DNA from: Ereboglobus luteus
GTDB taxonomy: Bacteria > Verrucomicrobiota > Verrucomicrobiia > Opitutales > Opitutaceae
Length of the DNA: 64,000 nt
NCBI RefSeq assembly: GCF_003096195.1
Contig: NZ_CP023004.1
Coordinates: 2,832,501-2,896,500, forward strand
Direction of reading: 5' to 3'
Every line of letters starts with the position of its first letter. Position 1 is the first letter of the stretch. The position numbers and the translations under genes are program-made. Of this stretch, positions 1-9,272 are shown piece by piece. A model generated the notes under the pieces. The model was not told the DNA's origin. It saw only the letters and a program-made list of their open reading frames with translations, and searched no databases.

Positions 1-1733
1 TAATGGGAGATTTGGTTGACGGCAAATTGCTCGGAGTTGAGGCGGTAGGTCTGGGTTTTTCCGGGCACGGCGGCGTAGCCGAAACTCGGAGGCGACTGGT
101 CGTCCCAGACGCGGCGCGGGGATTCCTCGCGGTTGTATTCGCCCTCGACGACGGGCAGGCGCGCGATTTCGCGGCCGCCCTCGGTGCCAACGCCGATATC
201 CATGAACTCGGCGGTGATCTCGTCGGCGCGGCGGTGCGCGTAAACGCGGCCTCCGTGCGGGTCGTATTTGTCCATGTGGCCGCGGAGCTCGGCGGCGTGC
301 TCGCGCGTGACTTTCTGGTTGCCGCCCTCCCAGATGAGGATGCCGGGGTTGTTGCGAAAATAGATGATGATGTCGCGGAAGAGCGCGGAGCGCAGTTGCC
401 ACGCGGCGCCGGTGGTGTCCTTTTCGCCGTCGGCGCCGGGTTGGAGCGCGATGATGCCGAGGCGGTCGCCGGCCTCGATGGAGGCGGGGCCTCCGGCGGC
501 GTGGCCCCAGCGCACGAAGTTCGCGCCGGCTTCGCGCATGAGCGCCATCGTGTGGAAATGGAGCCAGTCGGGTTGCGCGGCGCCGAGGCCGGGCCATTCG
601 TTGGTGGGTTTTTGCCCCCAACCGCGGAGCTTGAGGTGGCGGCCGTTGATGAAGAAGCCCTCGTCGGGCGTCCAGCGGACGGTGCGGATGCCGAGGGGGA
701 TTTCGGCGCGGTCGATATTTTTGTCGTCAACGGCCAGCGTGCAGACGACGCGGTAGAGGTGCGGGTGGCCGGGTTCCCAGAGGAGCGGGTTGGCGATGTC
801 GCCGCGCAGTTGGAGCGTGGCAGAGCGGCCGGGTGCGAGGTAGGCGGTGACGTTGCCGCGGTAAACGGAGCGGTCGCGGGCGTCGAGGATTTCGACGAAG
901 ACGGTCGCGTTTTCACCGTCGGCGCGGTCGTTGCGGACGGGGACGTCGATGCCGACGCGGGCGTTTTTTGCGCTGATTTCGAGGGCGTAGGCGTAGGGAC
1001 CCTCGGTTTCGAGAAACGAGTAGAGCGGAAGCGTGATGTGGAGCGGGTCGGTGACGTGGAGGCGGACGTTGCGGTAAATGCCGCCGTGCGCGGGATGCCA
1101 GTGCGGGTTGTTCCAGGGGATTTGGTCGGCCCGCAGCTCGTCGAGCGAGGCGGGCATGTCGCGCTCCATTTTGACGAGCATGTCGTGGAGCGAGCCGGGG
1201 CGGTCGCGGCCGGGCGCGAGACGCGCGTTCGGGTCGGGATCCTTCATGAAGCGATTGTCGCTCATGACGGCGAGGACGTTGGGCTCGGAGTCGCCGGCGG
1301 GGCGCAGGTGCGGCGTGAGGTCGAAGCCGAACGGGCTGAAGCCGGTTTTGCTGGCGCCGAGTTTTTTGCCGTTGAGCCACACTTCGCCGATCTGGCGCAC
1401 GGCCTCGAATTCGATGAACACTTTTTTCCCGCGCCACGCCCCAGGCGTGGGGAAGGTCTTGCGATACCAGGCGCGGCCGCTCCACTGCTCCCATTCGCCG
1501 CGGTGGCCGGCGAGCGACCAGTTGTCGAATGTGTCGGTGTCGTTGAACGTGTGCGGGGCCGAGACGCGCTCCCACGCGCTGTCGTCATGCGCGGGATTGG
1601 CGGCGCCGGCGGGATCGGATTTTGTGAAACGCCAGCCGGGGTTAAAATCGATGGTGGCGCGCGGGCTGCCGGCGGCTTGCGCGACGAGGGTTAGGAACGC
1701 AAGGGCGAGGACGGGGACGGTGAGTTTTTTCAT
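1..1733 (-). CDS. Exported glycoside hydrolase family 2 protein (beta-galactosidase-like), 3' end missing
   Basis: The frame opens with ATG at 1733 and runs off the left edge after about 577 residues. A signal peptide (MKKLTVPVLALAFLTLVAQA) is followed by the GH2 layout: jelly-roll sugar-binding domain (about 30-210, with WYRKTF and VWLNGKKLG), Ig-like domain (about 215-310, ending at LGIRTVRW), then the TIM barrel with FINGRHLKLRGWG. The protein is therefore probably a periplasmic or outer-membrane exo-glycosidase acting on plant or host oligosaccharides; the exact sugar cannot be read. The usual acid/base motif GNE reads GNQ here (Gln473, in IWEGGNQ); the likely nucleophile region VVEGEYN is present. 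A long open frame on the opposite strand (3-1694) is a GC-driven shadow. Confidence 0.9.
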   Translation of the reverse strand, partial: MKKLTVPVLALAFLTLVAQAAGSPRATIDFNPGWRFTKSDPAGAANPAHDDSAWERVSAPHTFNDTDTFDNWSLAGHRGEWEQWSGRAWYRKTFPTPGAWRGKKVFIEFEAVRQIGEVWLNGKKLGASKTGFSPFGFDLTPHLRPAGDSEPNVLAVMSDNRFMKDPDPNARLAPGRDRPGSLHDMLVKMERDMPASLDELRADQIPWNNPHWHPAHGGIYRNVRLHVTDPLHITLPLYSFLETEGPYAYALEISAKNARVGIDVPVRNDRADGENATVFVEILDARDRSVYRGNVTAYLAPGRSATLQLRGDIANPLLWEPGHPHLYRVVCTLAVDDKNIDRAEIPLGIRTVRWTPDEGFFINGRHLKLRGWGQKPTNEWPGLGAAQPDWLHFHTMALMREAGANFVRWGHAAGGPASIEAGDRLGIIALQPGADGEKDTTGAAWQLRSALFRDIIIYFRNNPGILIWEGGNQKVTREHAAELRGHMDKYDPHGGRVYAHRRADEITAEFMDIGVGTEGGREIARLPVVEGEYNREESPRRVWDDQSPPSFGYAAVPGKTQTYRLNSEQFAVNQISH

Positions 1734-1896
1734 CGGAAAAAAGTTCCCATTAGCTCGCCTCGGCGCGCGGGGAAACGCAAGAGCCAAGATGGGCGTGCGC
1801 CCAAATTCGGAAAGGTGCCCGCGCGGACGGGAAGTGGCGGGGCGATAAAACTAGAAGAGAGGCGCGCTTCCTCCTCCGGCCGTGTTCAAGGCGGTA

Positions 1897-1931
1897 AAAT
1901 TAAAGAGGCCCGGACTTTTCATCCGAGCCTC
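1897..1931 (-). terminator. Rho-independent terminator of the small membrane protein gene
   Basis: Read on the minus strand, GAGGCTCGGA pairs with TCCGGGCCTC across a 7-base loop and is followed by TTTAATTTT. It lies about 28 bases after the stop codon of the minus-strand gene at 1959-2147. Confidence 0.75.
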
Positions 1932-1958
1932 ATGGGTTCTATCTAAGAAAACAAACGC

Positions 1959-2147
1959 TTAACGGGAGGCATTGTGCCTGGTTCCGTGGCCGTATTCGAT
2001 GAAGCCCATGGTGATGAGCGACAAAACGACCCCGTAACCCAAGATGCCGGTTAACTTCACGGTGGCGCTCACCGGAGCCACAAGGATCGCCAGGGCGATC
2101 AATACGGCAACTATGAGAGCTGCGAAGATTGAGCGGTTGTTTTTCAT
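1959..2147 (-). CDS. Small two-helix membrane protein, unknown function
   Basis: A 62-residue protein with a short basic N-terminus, a hydrophobic helix (about residues 7-28), a second helix (about 33-51) and a basic tail (HGTRHNASR). No family is recognised. It is supported as a gene by its own terminator and by a divergent arrangement with the LysR-type regulator. The 138-base divergent region holds an OxyR-like operator, so the regulator may control it. The first helix could alternatively be a signal peptide ending near VSA, but the second helix makes a small inner-membrane protein more likely. Confidence 0.6.
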   Translation of the reverse strand: MKNNRSIFAALIVAVLIALAILVAPVSATVKLTGILGYGVVLSLITMGFIEYGHGTRHNASR

Positions 2148-2231
2148 GTTGGTTACTTTCTGTTTAGTGTTAGTCCACTCCGAGACGGAATGGAGATGCC
2201 ATTAAATTACCATAAGGATGCAATAGGGGAA

Positions 2232-2268
2232 ATATTTAGATTTTATTGCAACGATAGTTTAAAACTAT
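2232..2268 (+). promoter_or_regulatory. OxyR-type operator upstream of the LysR-family gene
   Basis: ATAGTTTAAAACTAT (2254-2268) fits the OxyR half-site ATAG-N-T-NNN-A-N-CTAT exactly and is part of a 17-base palindrome. A weaker copy, ATATTTAGATTTTAT (2232-2246), lies exactly 7 bases upstream, which is the spacing known for OxyR tetramer sites. It ends 17 bases before the start codon at 2286, so it suits autoregulation and control of the divergent small gene. Confidence 0.65.
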
Positions 2269-2285
2269 CAATTTGACGTAACTTT

Positions 2286-3185
2286 ATGGAAATCCATCAA
2301 CTACGCTATTTCGTCGCGGTCGCTGAAACGGGCAATTTTACCCGTGCGGCCGAGCGCTGCAATGTTTCTCAACCTTCGTTGAGTCAGCAGATTATAAATC
2401 TTGAGTCGGAGCTTGGTCATAAACTCTTTCACCGTCTCGGGCGCAAGGCCGTGCTCACTGAAAGCGGCGAGCTTTTTATCGGACGCGCCCGGCGTGTCCT
2501 GCACGAGGTCGAGGCTGCCACGCGCGAAATCAAGGACGCTCCCACGCTCGAACGGCGCATCACTGTCGGCGCGATTCCCACCGTCATGCCGCATCTCATG
2601 ACTGCCATCATCGGGCAGGCGCTCCAAAAGCACCCCGATCTCATCATCCACGCCCGCGAGGATTTTCGCCCCGCTCTTGTCAAATCCGTGCTCGAAGGCG
2701 ATCTCGACATGGCGCTTGTCTCCATGCCCGTCACCGACACCCGAATCGCCGTCGAGGCGCTTTTCACCGAGCCACTCCTCCTCGCCGTCTCGAAAACGCA
2801 TCCCCTCGCGACGCAACCGACCGTCTCGGGCGACGACCTTCGCAACGAAACCTTCGCGCTTCTCGGACATTCGAGCGCCCTTGCCGCCAAGATTCAGGGG
2901 TTCTGCGGCGCGCACGATTTCGAACCCATGATCGGCTATCGTTGCTCGCAAATCGCCACGGTGAAATCCTTTGTCGCCATGGGGCTGGGCATTTCCATCC
3001 TTCCGCAGCTTTCGCGTGTTTCCGTGGACGACTCGCGCATTGTCTATCGTCATCTCAGCGGACGCGCCCCGACCCGTGAAATTGCCCTTATCCGCCACCC
3101 GCAACGCTACCAAAGTCGCGGCGCCTCGCTCTTTCTCGAAACCCTTCGTGAAAGCATCAAACCCCTCGCCGCCGATGGTGTGTGA
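2286..3185 (+). CDS. LysR-family transcriptional regulator, OxyR-like
   Basis: A 299-residue protein of normal LysR length. The N-terminal winged HTH (residues 1-60, MEIHQLRYFVAVAETGNF then CNVSQPSLSQQI) is followed by a linker helix and a periplasmic-binding-like effector domain (about 90-295). The effector domain resembles OxyR, ending with GLGISILPQL. At the OxyR redox loop the protein reads GHSSALAAKIQGFC: the resolving-type cysteine is present (Cys207) but the position of the peroxide-reactive cysteine is Ser196. The canonical disulfide switch therefore cannot form there, although other cysteines exist (for example in GYRCSQ). An OxyR-type operator lies just upstream. It could be a peroxide sensor of altered chemistry or a small-molecule LysR regulator with OxyR-like DNA specificity. 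Confidence 0.9.
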   Translation: MEIHQLRYFVAVAETGNFTRAAERCNVSQPSLSQQIINLESELGHKLFHRLGRKAVLTESGELFIGRARRVLHEVEAATREIKDAPTLERRITVGAIPTVMPHLMTAIIGQALQKHPDLIIHAREDFRPALVKSVLEGDLDMALVSMPVTDTRIAVEALFTEPLLLAVSKTHPLATQPTVSGDDLRNETFALLGHSSALAAKIQGFCGAHDFEPMIGYRCSQIATVKSFVAMGLGISILPQLSRVSVDDSRIVYRHLSGRAPTREIALIRHPQRYQSRGASLFLETLRESIKPLAADGV

Positions 3186-3306
3186 GTTTTTGTTCGCGGT
3201 GAAACGCGGGCGGTGTCCGGCATGCGCGCGCCGGACGCATGCGGAGCCACGCTCAACTTGATATTGCCCGCGCGCCGGCACGCCTTCATCCAATGTATAG
3301 CAATCC

Positions 3307-6300
3307 ATGCGCCGCCTACGCCGCATATTTCTCGTCCTCCTTGCCGCACTGATCATCGGTGTGCTCGCATCGCCGTGGTGGATTGCGCCGGTGTCTCGCC
3401 CGCTGCTCAAGCGAAACGGCGTCACCTTCGCCGCCGCCGATACCAACGGCTACTCGCGCCTCGTGCTTTCCGATTTGATGGTCGCCACGCCGGCCGCCGA
3501 CATTTCCGCCGCCCGCGTCGAACTCGACACGCCCTGGCTGCTTCTTTGGCGCCGCGCGTTTTCGCAACCCGGCCCCGTCACAATCGACGACTGCCGTGTC
3601 ACAATAAAAAACACGCCCGCCCGTGCCGATGATGCCGCGCCCGCATCATCGCCACGAGGTCTCCGGCCCGTGTTAGGCACGGTTGATTCCATCCTGTCGC
3701 AACTCACCCCGTGGCTGCCCGAGTTGCGGCTCAACCAAGGCCGGATCGAGATCGCCGGCGCGCCTCTCGAAATCGATTCAATCAACTGGCGTTCGGACAA
3801 AAATAAATCCCTCCTCGAAATCGCCTCCGCACGCTACCGCTACCACTCCGCCACCGCATCCATCACATTGGAAAACGCGACCGGCATGCTTGCGCTGCAC
3901 CTCTCGCACACCGATCCCGGCAATCGTGCCAATACCATCGATGCCACTCTTGCCGGCGAAAACCTCGCCGCAACCATCAAGCTCCTCGACCAAACCGCCG
4001 CGCTCACCGCCCGTTTCGATCCCGCCGGCTGGCTTCCCTCCGAGGCGTTGCTCGACGCCCCGACACTTTCGCTCACCGCCGGGCAGCTCGACCGCGTCAG
4101 TATTCCCGCGCCCTACACAACCGCGACCGGCTCGGCGCGCATCGAATATCGCGACGCCCGCCTCACCGCCGACATCGCCGCCCATGCCGAAGCCGCGCCG
4201 GAAGAATCCGCCCCGCCCCTCGACATCGCCTTCCACGCCCAAGGCACGCCCGAACAAATCGACATCACCGTGCTCGACATTGCGATCCCCGGCGTCACCG
4301 CAAAACTCTCCGCGCCCGTTTCCATCACGCGCGATCTTCGCCTTCTCTCGCCGCAATCCCGTTTCACGCTCGACGCCGATCTCGCGCAACAACCCTGGTT
4401 CGCCGCGCAAGGCCGCGTCACCGGCGAAGTCGCGCTCGATTCCACGCGCTTCGACAAACTCCATGCCGACGCCCGCCTCCAGGCGGAAAACATCCAGCTC
4501 GCCGGAATCGCCGTAGACCGACTCGCGATCAACCTCACCCAGGACGATCACCTCACCCGCCTGAACGCCCTCGACCTCGCGCTTCCCGACGGCTCGCAAC
4601 TCAACGCCTCCGGCCAATACGACATCACTGCGCGCACGCTTTCCAAAACCACGCTCTCCGCCCGCGTTCTGCCCGCGGCCGTCGCCCATTTCCTGCCCGC
4701 CGGAGTCGCTTTTGATGGCATCACGCTCACCGTTTCCGCCGAGGGACCCGCAACCGCGCCCGAGCATCGCGGCTCCATCGAAATCCAAAATACGCGCGCT
4801 TCCGTGCTCGAGAATCCCGTCAACATCACCGCCAGTTGGCGCGGGCGGGACCTCGCCGCCGACGCGCTCAACCTCACGCTCAATGCCGCCGGGACCGATC
4901 TCATCCTCACCGCCACCGGCATCTCCGCGCAAAGCGTCACGCTCGCCTCGGCCTCCATTCGCAAAAACAACACCAGCCTCCTCTCGCTTCTCGCCCCCGC
5001 CACCTTCAGCCGCGCGGCCGACGGCTCCTTCACGTTCGAGCCCCTTTCGTTCGCCTCGCCCGATGGTGTGTCCAAGTTATCGCTGCAGGCCGCCGTCGCG
5101 CGCGCCATCTCGCTCTCCTTCACCGCCGCCAACATCGACTCCGCGCTCTTCTCCGACCTCGTCGACACCGGGCCGCTTCCCTGGCATGTTGCTTCCGCCG
5201 AAATTAACGCCTCGCTGCCCGATCCCGATGCCGCGCTCTCCGCGTCCGTCACGCTCGACGCCCGTTTCGACTACGCGCAAACGCTTCCCGCCGCCGCGCG
5301 TGAAACGCCCGGACTGCCAGACTCCGCGCTCATCAATGTCGCCGCCAGTCTTACCCCCAAAGGCCTGAGCATCGACCGCCTCACCGTCAGCGAAACCGCG
5401 AGCCGTTCCCTCGTCGCCCACGTTTCCGGCACCATCCCGATCACCGTTAGTCCCGTCGGCGAAACCCTGTTTCGCATGGACAAAAGCGCCCCGCTCGCGC
5501 TCAGCGCCCACACCCAGCCCAACAGCCCTTTCTGGCATAATCTCGCCGAGGCCACCGGCATCACGCTCGAATCACCGCGCATCAGCGCTCGCGTCGAGGG
5601 CACGCTGCGGAAACCCGACGCCCATGCCAACATTACCATCGCGCGCCTCAGCTTCGACCAAACCCGCTGGCCCAAGCGCTTCGCCAAGCTTCCCGCTCTC
5701 CCGCCGCTTCCGGAAATCACCGGACTCGCAACAAAACTCAACACCGACGGCTCCACGATCAACCTCGCGCAATTTTCCCTGCTCCTCGCCGGGCAACCCG
5801 TCACCGCCGCCGCGCGTTTTACCCTCGATAAAAATCTCTCGCCGAACATCGAGACCCTGAGCCTGGACACCAACGCCGACCTTTCCGCTTTTGCCGAATA
5901 CAGCAATTCCATCCTCGCCCCCCGCGGACGCCTCGAACTATCGCTCAACCTCGTCCCCGGCAAACCGCTCGAGGGCCGTCTCCAGCTTCACGACGCCGCG
6001 CTTCGGCCGCTTGCGCCGCTCGGCGTTGTCAATGCCATCAACGCGGACGCGCGACTCACGGGCCGCCGTTTCGAAATCGCCACCGCCACCGCCCTCATCG
6101 GCAACCAGCCCGCCACGCTCACGGGCAGCGTTGTTTTCCCCGACAACACCGTGGCCGCCATCCAGCCCGACCTCGTGCTCAAGGCGTCCAATGTTCCCTT
6201 CGCCCGCGAACCCGGGCTGCTCGTTCGCGGTGACATCGACCTGCGTATCAAGAATTCGGATACGCCCGCCGGCTCCGTTCCGGTCATACAAGGCGCGCTC

Positions 6301-9213
6301 CGGCTTCGCGACAGCCTCTTCCTCGCCGACATGCGCTCCTTCTGGGCCACCCGTCCCGCCAGCGGGCCGGAAAGCCGTCCTCCATTTTTCGCCATCGAGA
6401 CACCCCCGCTCGACAAGTGGCGTCTCGACGTCGACGTGCGCGGCCCCGGCTTTTTGCGCATCAACACCACCGTGTTCGCCGGGCGCCTTTCCGCCGCGTT
6501 CAAGCTCGACGGCACGCTCGGCGACCCGCGGCTCGTCGGCGACGCCACCATCGACAGCGGCAAAGTGCTCCTGCCCTTCGCCACCTTTACCGCGCAATCC
6601 GGGCGCGTTCGCCTCACCCAGGCGGCCCCGCACATGCCGCGCATCGAGTTCACCGCCGCCTCGCGCACCCTCGGCTACGACTTGCGCATGGAAGTCCGCG
6701 GCACCGCCGAAAACCCGCGCCTCACCTTCACATCCAGCCCCGCGCTCACCTCCGAGCAAATCCTCCTCATGGTCATGGCCGGCGAGGCTCCGAACAACGA
6801 AATCAATTACAGCGACCAGCAGCGCGCGCTCAGCTTTGGCACCTATCTCGGGCAGGGACTCATCAACGACATCTTCGGCCTCTCGCCCGACGAAAGCCGC
6901 CTCACGCTCATCAGCGGCGAAAAACTCACACGCCAGGGCCGCGAAACCTACACCGTCGAATACAAGCTCGACGAACGCTGGACCGCCGTTGGCGAATACG
7001 ACGAGTTCGACGCCTATAACCTCGGCATGCGCTGGCTCGCCTACCGCAGCAAAATCCGCGGCCCCGCCGCCCCGCTCAAGCCAAGTGAGAAAACCGCGGA
7101 CGCCGAAAAAAGTTCCCCTCCAAAAATCAAAGTTCGCGGGCGCGGGTTCTGGGCAAACCTCACCAGCAAGCGCATGCTCCAGCGAACGCTTTCACTCGAC
7201 AAAACCCACGGCTCCGCGCTCACCGCCAACGAAGTCGAGGACGCCGCGTTCCTTCTCATCTCGCAACTTGTCGAAAAGGGTTACATGCACCCCAAGCTTA
7301 CGATCACAGCCATTCCGGCGCCGCCCGCCGCGCCGCTCACCTTTACCACAAACGAAAGCCTCGAACTCGACCTGCCCCGCGAACTTTCAGCAACCTCGGC
7401 CCGCTTCAAAATCGAAACCGGCAAACGCTACAAACTCAACGAGGTCACTTTCACGCACACAGGCCCGTCCACCATCGCCGACGACGACGCGCGCCAGTTC
7501 TTCCTTCCCGACACGGGCCTCTTCGGCGACAAAACCATCCCCTATTCGCCTGCCGCAATCAGCGGCGCCGCCGCCGCGCTGGAGGAAACCCTGAAGCAAC
7601 GGGGATATGCCGGCGCGCTCGTCACCGTCGCCGACCTGCGCATCGACGACGACACCGGCCGTGTCGCCGCGCAAATCAACATCAACGAGGGTCCCTTGTG
7701 GGAAATCAATTCGCTCGACGCCCGTTTCCCCGAAACCGTCCAAGTCACCGCGGTTGAAACCAACGATATCGCGCTCGAAACCCTGCTCGCCAGACTTCGC
7801 CGCGATTTTGTTTCAAAACCCTGGTCGCAATGGACGCAGCAGGACATCGCCGAGCAAATCCGCCAGTATTTTTATCGCAAAGGCTACCCCGATATCACCG
7901 CGCAAATTGCAATCACCACACCCGCCGCGCCCGATTCAACGGCGCCCCGGGCCGACGATGCGCGGACCGTTACGCCTGTCGCCGTTCGTGTTGACATCAC
8001 ACCCGGCCCGCAGGTGCGGCTCGGCATTGTCAAAATCGAGGGCAACCGCCACACGCGCCCCTCGCTCATCAGCCGCCGCATCCGCCTCCTCCCCGGCGAT
8101 CTCCTCAACCCGCTCGCCATCGAAGCCGCGCGCTTCCGCATCAGCCGCCTTGGCGCCTTCCGCGGCATCGAGGCCGGTTATGCGCACGATGGTTCCGCCG
8201 AACGCGACCTCACTTTTACCCTCACCGAAAGCCCGGGCACCAATCTCTCGCTCCTCCTCGGCTGGGGCAGTTACGAGCAGTTGCGCGGCGGTTTTGAAAT
8301 ACGCCGCCTCAACACGCTCGGCATCGCCGACCAGACGCGCCTTCAGGTCATCCAGTCATCCAAAAGCACCAACGGCGATCTCACCTTCAGCGTGCCGGAC
8401 CTCTTCGCCCGCAACGTCAACGGCTCCGTGAGCGCCTTCGGCCTGCGCCGCGAGGAGGCCGCCTTCAAGCGCATCGAATACGGCGGCACCGTCACGCTCC
8501 GCCGCGCCTGGCCCAGGCGCGGTTACGAGGTGAGCAGCGGCTACACCTACGAGTCGCTCAACAACACCCGCGACTCCCTTTCGCCCGAGGCCGGAAAAAC
8601 CGCCCGCACCATCGCCGCCACCATCAACCTCAGCATCGCGCGCGACCGGCGCGACAATCCCCTGTCTCCAAAAAGAGGATACAATTGGTATCTGCAGGGC
8701 GAGTTTGCCAGCCACTACCTCGGCGGGCGCACCGACTACCACCGTTATCGCGCGGGGTTCAACTATCACACTTCCTGGGGGCGAACCCGCTGGATTCACG
8801 CCGGCATCTCGCAGGGCCTCATCTCGCCCTTCGGCGATCGCGACACGCCGCTGCCTATCAACAAACTTTTTTATCCCGGCGGCGAAAACACCATCCGCGG
8901 TTACCAGGATGGCGAAGCCGCCCCGCGCGATGCCAACGGCGCTTTTCTCGGCGCGAAAGTTTACACGATAATCAACTTGGAGCTCGAACAGGCGCTGATC
9001 GGCAACCTGAACTTTGTGATCTTCTACGACCTGCTCGGGGCCAGCGCGAACCTCGCCGATTACCCCGGCAACGAATGGTTGAACAGCGCGGGCGTGGGCT
9101 TCCGTTATCACACAATTCTCGGCCCACTCCGTCTCGAATACGGCCGCAACCTAAACCCGCGCACCGGCGACCCCGGCGGCACCCTCCACTTCTCAATCGG
9201 CATCCCGTTCTAA
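3307..9213 (+). CDS. TamB-TamA fusion: translocation/assembly module in one polypeptide
   Basis: A single frame of 1968 residues. It starts with an N-terminal membrane anchor (RRIFLVLLAALIIGVLASPW). A very long repetitive beta-rich region of AsmA/TamB type follows. It ends in a TamB C-terminal (DUF490) domain at about 1000-1260, recognisable by LRLRDSLFLADM, GTLGDPRLVGDATI and PALTSEQILLMVMAGEAP. After a short linker come POTRA-like repeats (about 1365-1635) and an Omp85/BamA-type 16-strand barrel (about 1640-1968) with the hallmark GGENTIRGYQDGEA near residue 1858 and a terminal GIPF. In other bacteria TamB (inner membrane, lipid or protein transfer) and TamA (outer-membrane barrel) are separate proteins. 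Here one chain would span both membranes. No in-frame stop or internal start interrupts the junction. Confidence 0.9.
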   Translation: MRRLRRIFLVLLAALIIGVLASPWWIAPVSRPLLKRNGVTFAAADTNGYSRLVLSDLMVATPAADISAARVELDTPWLLLWRRAFSQPGPVTIDDCRVTIKNTPARADDAAPASSPRGLRPVLGTVDSILSQLTPWLPELRLNQGRIEIAGAPLEIDSINWRSDKNKSLLEIASARYRYHSATASITLENATGMLALHLSHTDPGNRANTIDATLAGENLAATIKLLDQTAALTARFDPAGWLPSEALLDAPTLSLTAGQLDRVSIPAPYTTATGSARIEYRDARLTADIAAHAEAAPEESAPPLDIAFHAQGTPEQIDITVLDIAIPGVTAKLSAPVSITRDLRLLSPQSRFTLDADLAQQPWFAAQGRVTGEVALDSTRFDKLHADARLQAENIQLAGIAVDRLAINLTQDDHLTRLNALDLALPDGSQLNASGQYDITARTLSKTTLSARVLPAAVAHFLPAGVAFDGITLTVSAEGPATAPEHRGSIEIQNTRASVLENPVNITASWRGRDLAADALNLTLNAAGTDLILTATGISAQSVTLASASIRKNNTSLLSLLAPATFSRAADGSFTFEPLSFASPDGVSKLSLQAAVARAISLSFTAANIDSALFSDLVDTGPLPWHVASAEINASLPDPDAALSASVTLDARFDYAQTLPAAARETPGLPDSALINVAASLTPKGLSIDRLTVSETASRSLVAHVSGTIPITVSPVGETLFRMDKSAPLALSAHTQPNSPFWHNLAEATGITLESPRISARVEGTLRKPDAHANITIARLSFDQTRWPKRFAKLPALPPLPEITGLATKLNTDGSTINLAQFSLLLAGQPVTAAARFTLDKNLSPNIETLSLDTNADLSAFAEYSNSILAPRGRLELSLNLVPGKPLEGRLQLHDAALRPLAPLGVVNAINADARLTGRRFEIATATALIGNQPATLTGSVVFPDNTVAAIQPDLVLKASNVPFAREPGLLVRGDIDLRIKNSDTPAGSVPVIQGALRLRDSLFLADMRSFWATRPASGPESRPPFFAIETPPLDKWRLDVDVRGPGFLRINTTVFAGRLSAAFKLDGTLGDPRLVGDATIDSGKVLLPFATFTAQSGRVRLTQAAPHMPRIEFTAASRTLGYDLRMEVRGTAENPRLTFTSSPALTSEQILLMVMAGEAPNNEINYSDQQRALSFGTYLGQGLINDIFGLSPDESRLTLISGEKLTRQGRETYTVEYKLDERWTAVGEYDEFDAYNLGMRWLAYRSKIRGPAAPLKPSEKTADAEKSSPPKIKVRGRGFWANLTSKRMLQRTLSLDKTHGSALTANEVEDAAFLLISQLVEKGYMHPKLTITAIPAPPAAPLTFTTNESLELDLPRELSATSARFKIETGKRYKLNEVTFTHTGPSTIADDDARQFFLPDTGLFGDKTIPYSPAAISGAAAALEETLKQRGYAGALVTVADLRIDDDTGRVAAQININEGPLWEINSLDARFPETVQVTAVETNDIALETLLARLRRDFVSKPWSQWTQQDIAEQIRQYFYRKGYPDITAQIAITTPAAPDSTAPRADDARTVTPVAVRVDITPGPQVRLGIVKIEGNRHTRPSLISRRIRLLPGDLLNPLAIEAARFRISRLGAFRGIEAGYAHDGSAERDLTFTLTESPGTNLSLLLGWGSYEQLRGGFEIRRLNTLGIADQTRLQVIQSSKSTNGDLTFSVPDLFARNVNGSVSAFGLRREEAAFKRIEYGGTVTLRRAWPRRGYEVSSGYTYESLNNTRDSLSPEAGKTARTIAATINLSIARDRRDNPLSPKRGYNWYLQGEFASHYLGGRTDYHRYRAGFNYHTSWGRTRWIHAGISQGLISPFGDRDTPLPINKLFYPGGENTIRGYQDGEAAPRDANGAFLGAKVYTIINLELEQALIGNLNFVIFYDLLGASANLADYPGNEWLNSAGVGFRYHTILGPLRLEYGRNLNPRTGDPGGTLHFSIGIPF

Positions 9214-9227
9214 TCTCTTGCATCCTT

Positions 9228-9259
9228 TTCAGCCCTTCAGTCTTTCAGTCCTTCAGCCT
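9228..9259 (+). repeat. Four tandem 8-base repeats before ispH
   Basis: The octads are TTCAGCCC, TTCAGTCT, TTCAGTCC and TTCAGCCT, in perfect register, ending 13 bases before the GTG start of ispH. The same two octads TTCAGCCC and TTCAGCCT lie 14 bases before the pyrC start on its coding strand. Confidence 0.85.
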
Positions 9260-9272
9260 TTCCCTTTCTCCC

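Noticed and set aside
3-1694. 563-residue open frame on the plus strand
   Set aside because: It is antisense to a GH2 gene with signal peptide and conserved domains in the matching codon phase; its sequence is Ala/Gly/Val/Arg-biased and matches no family.
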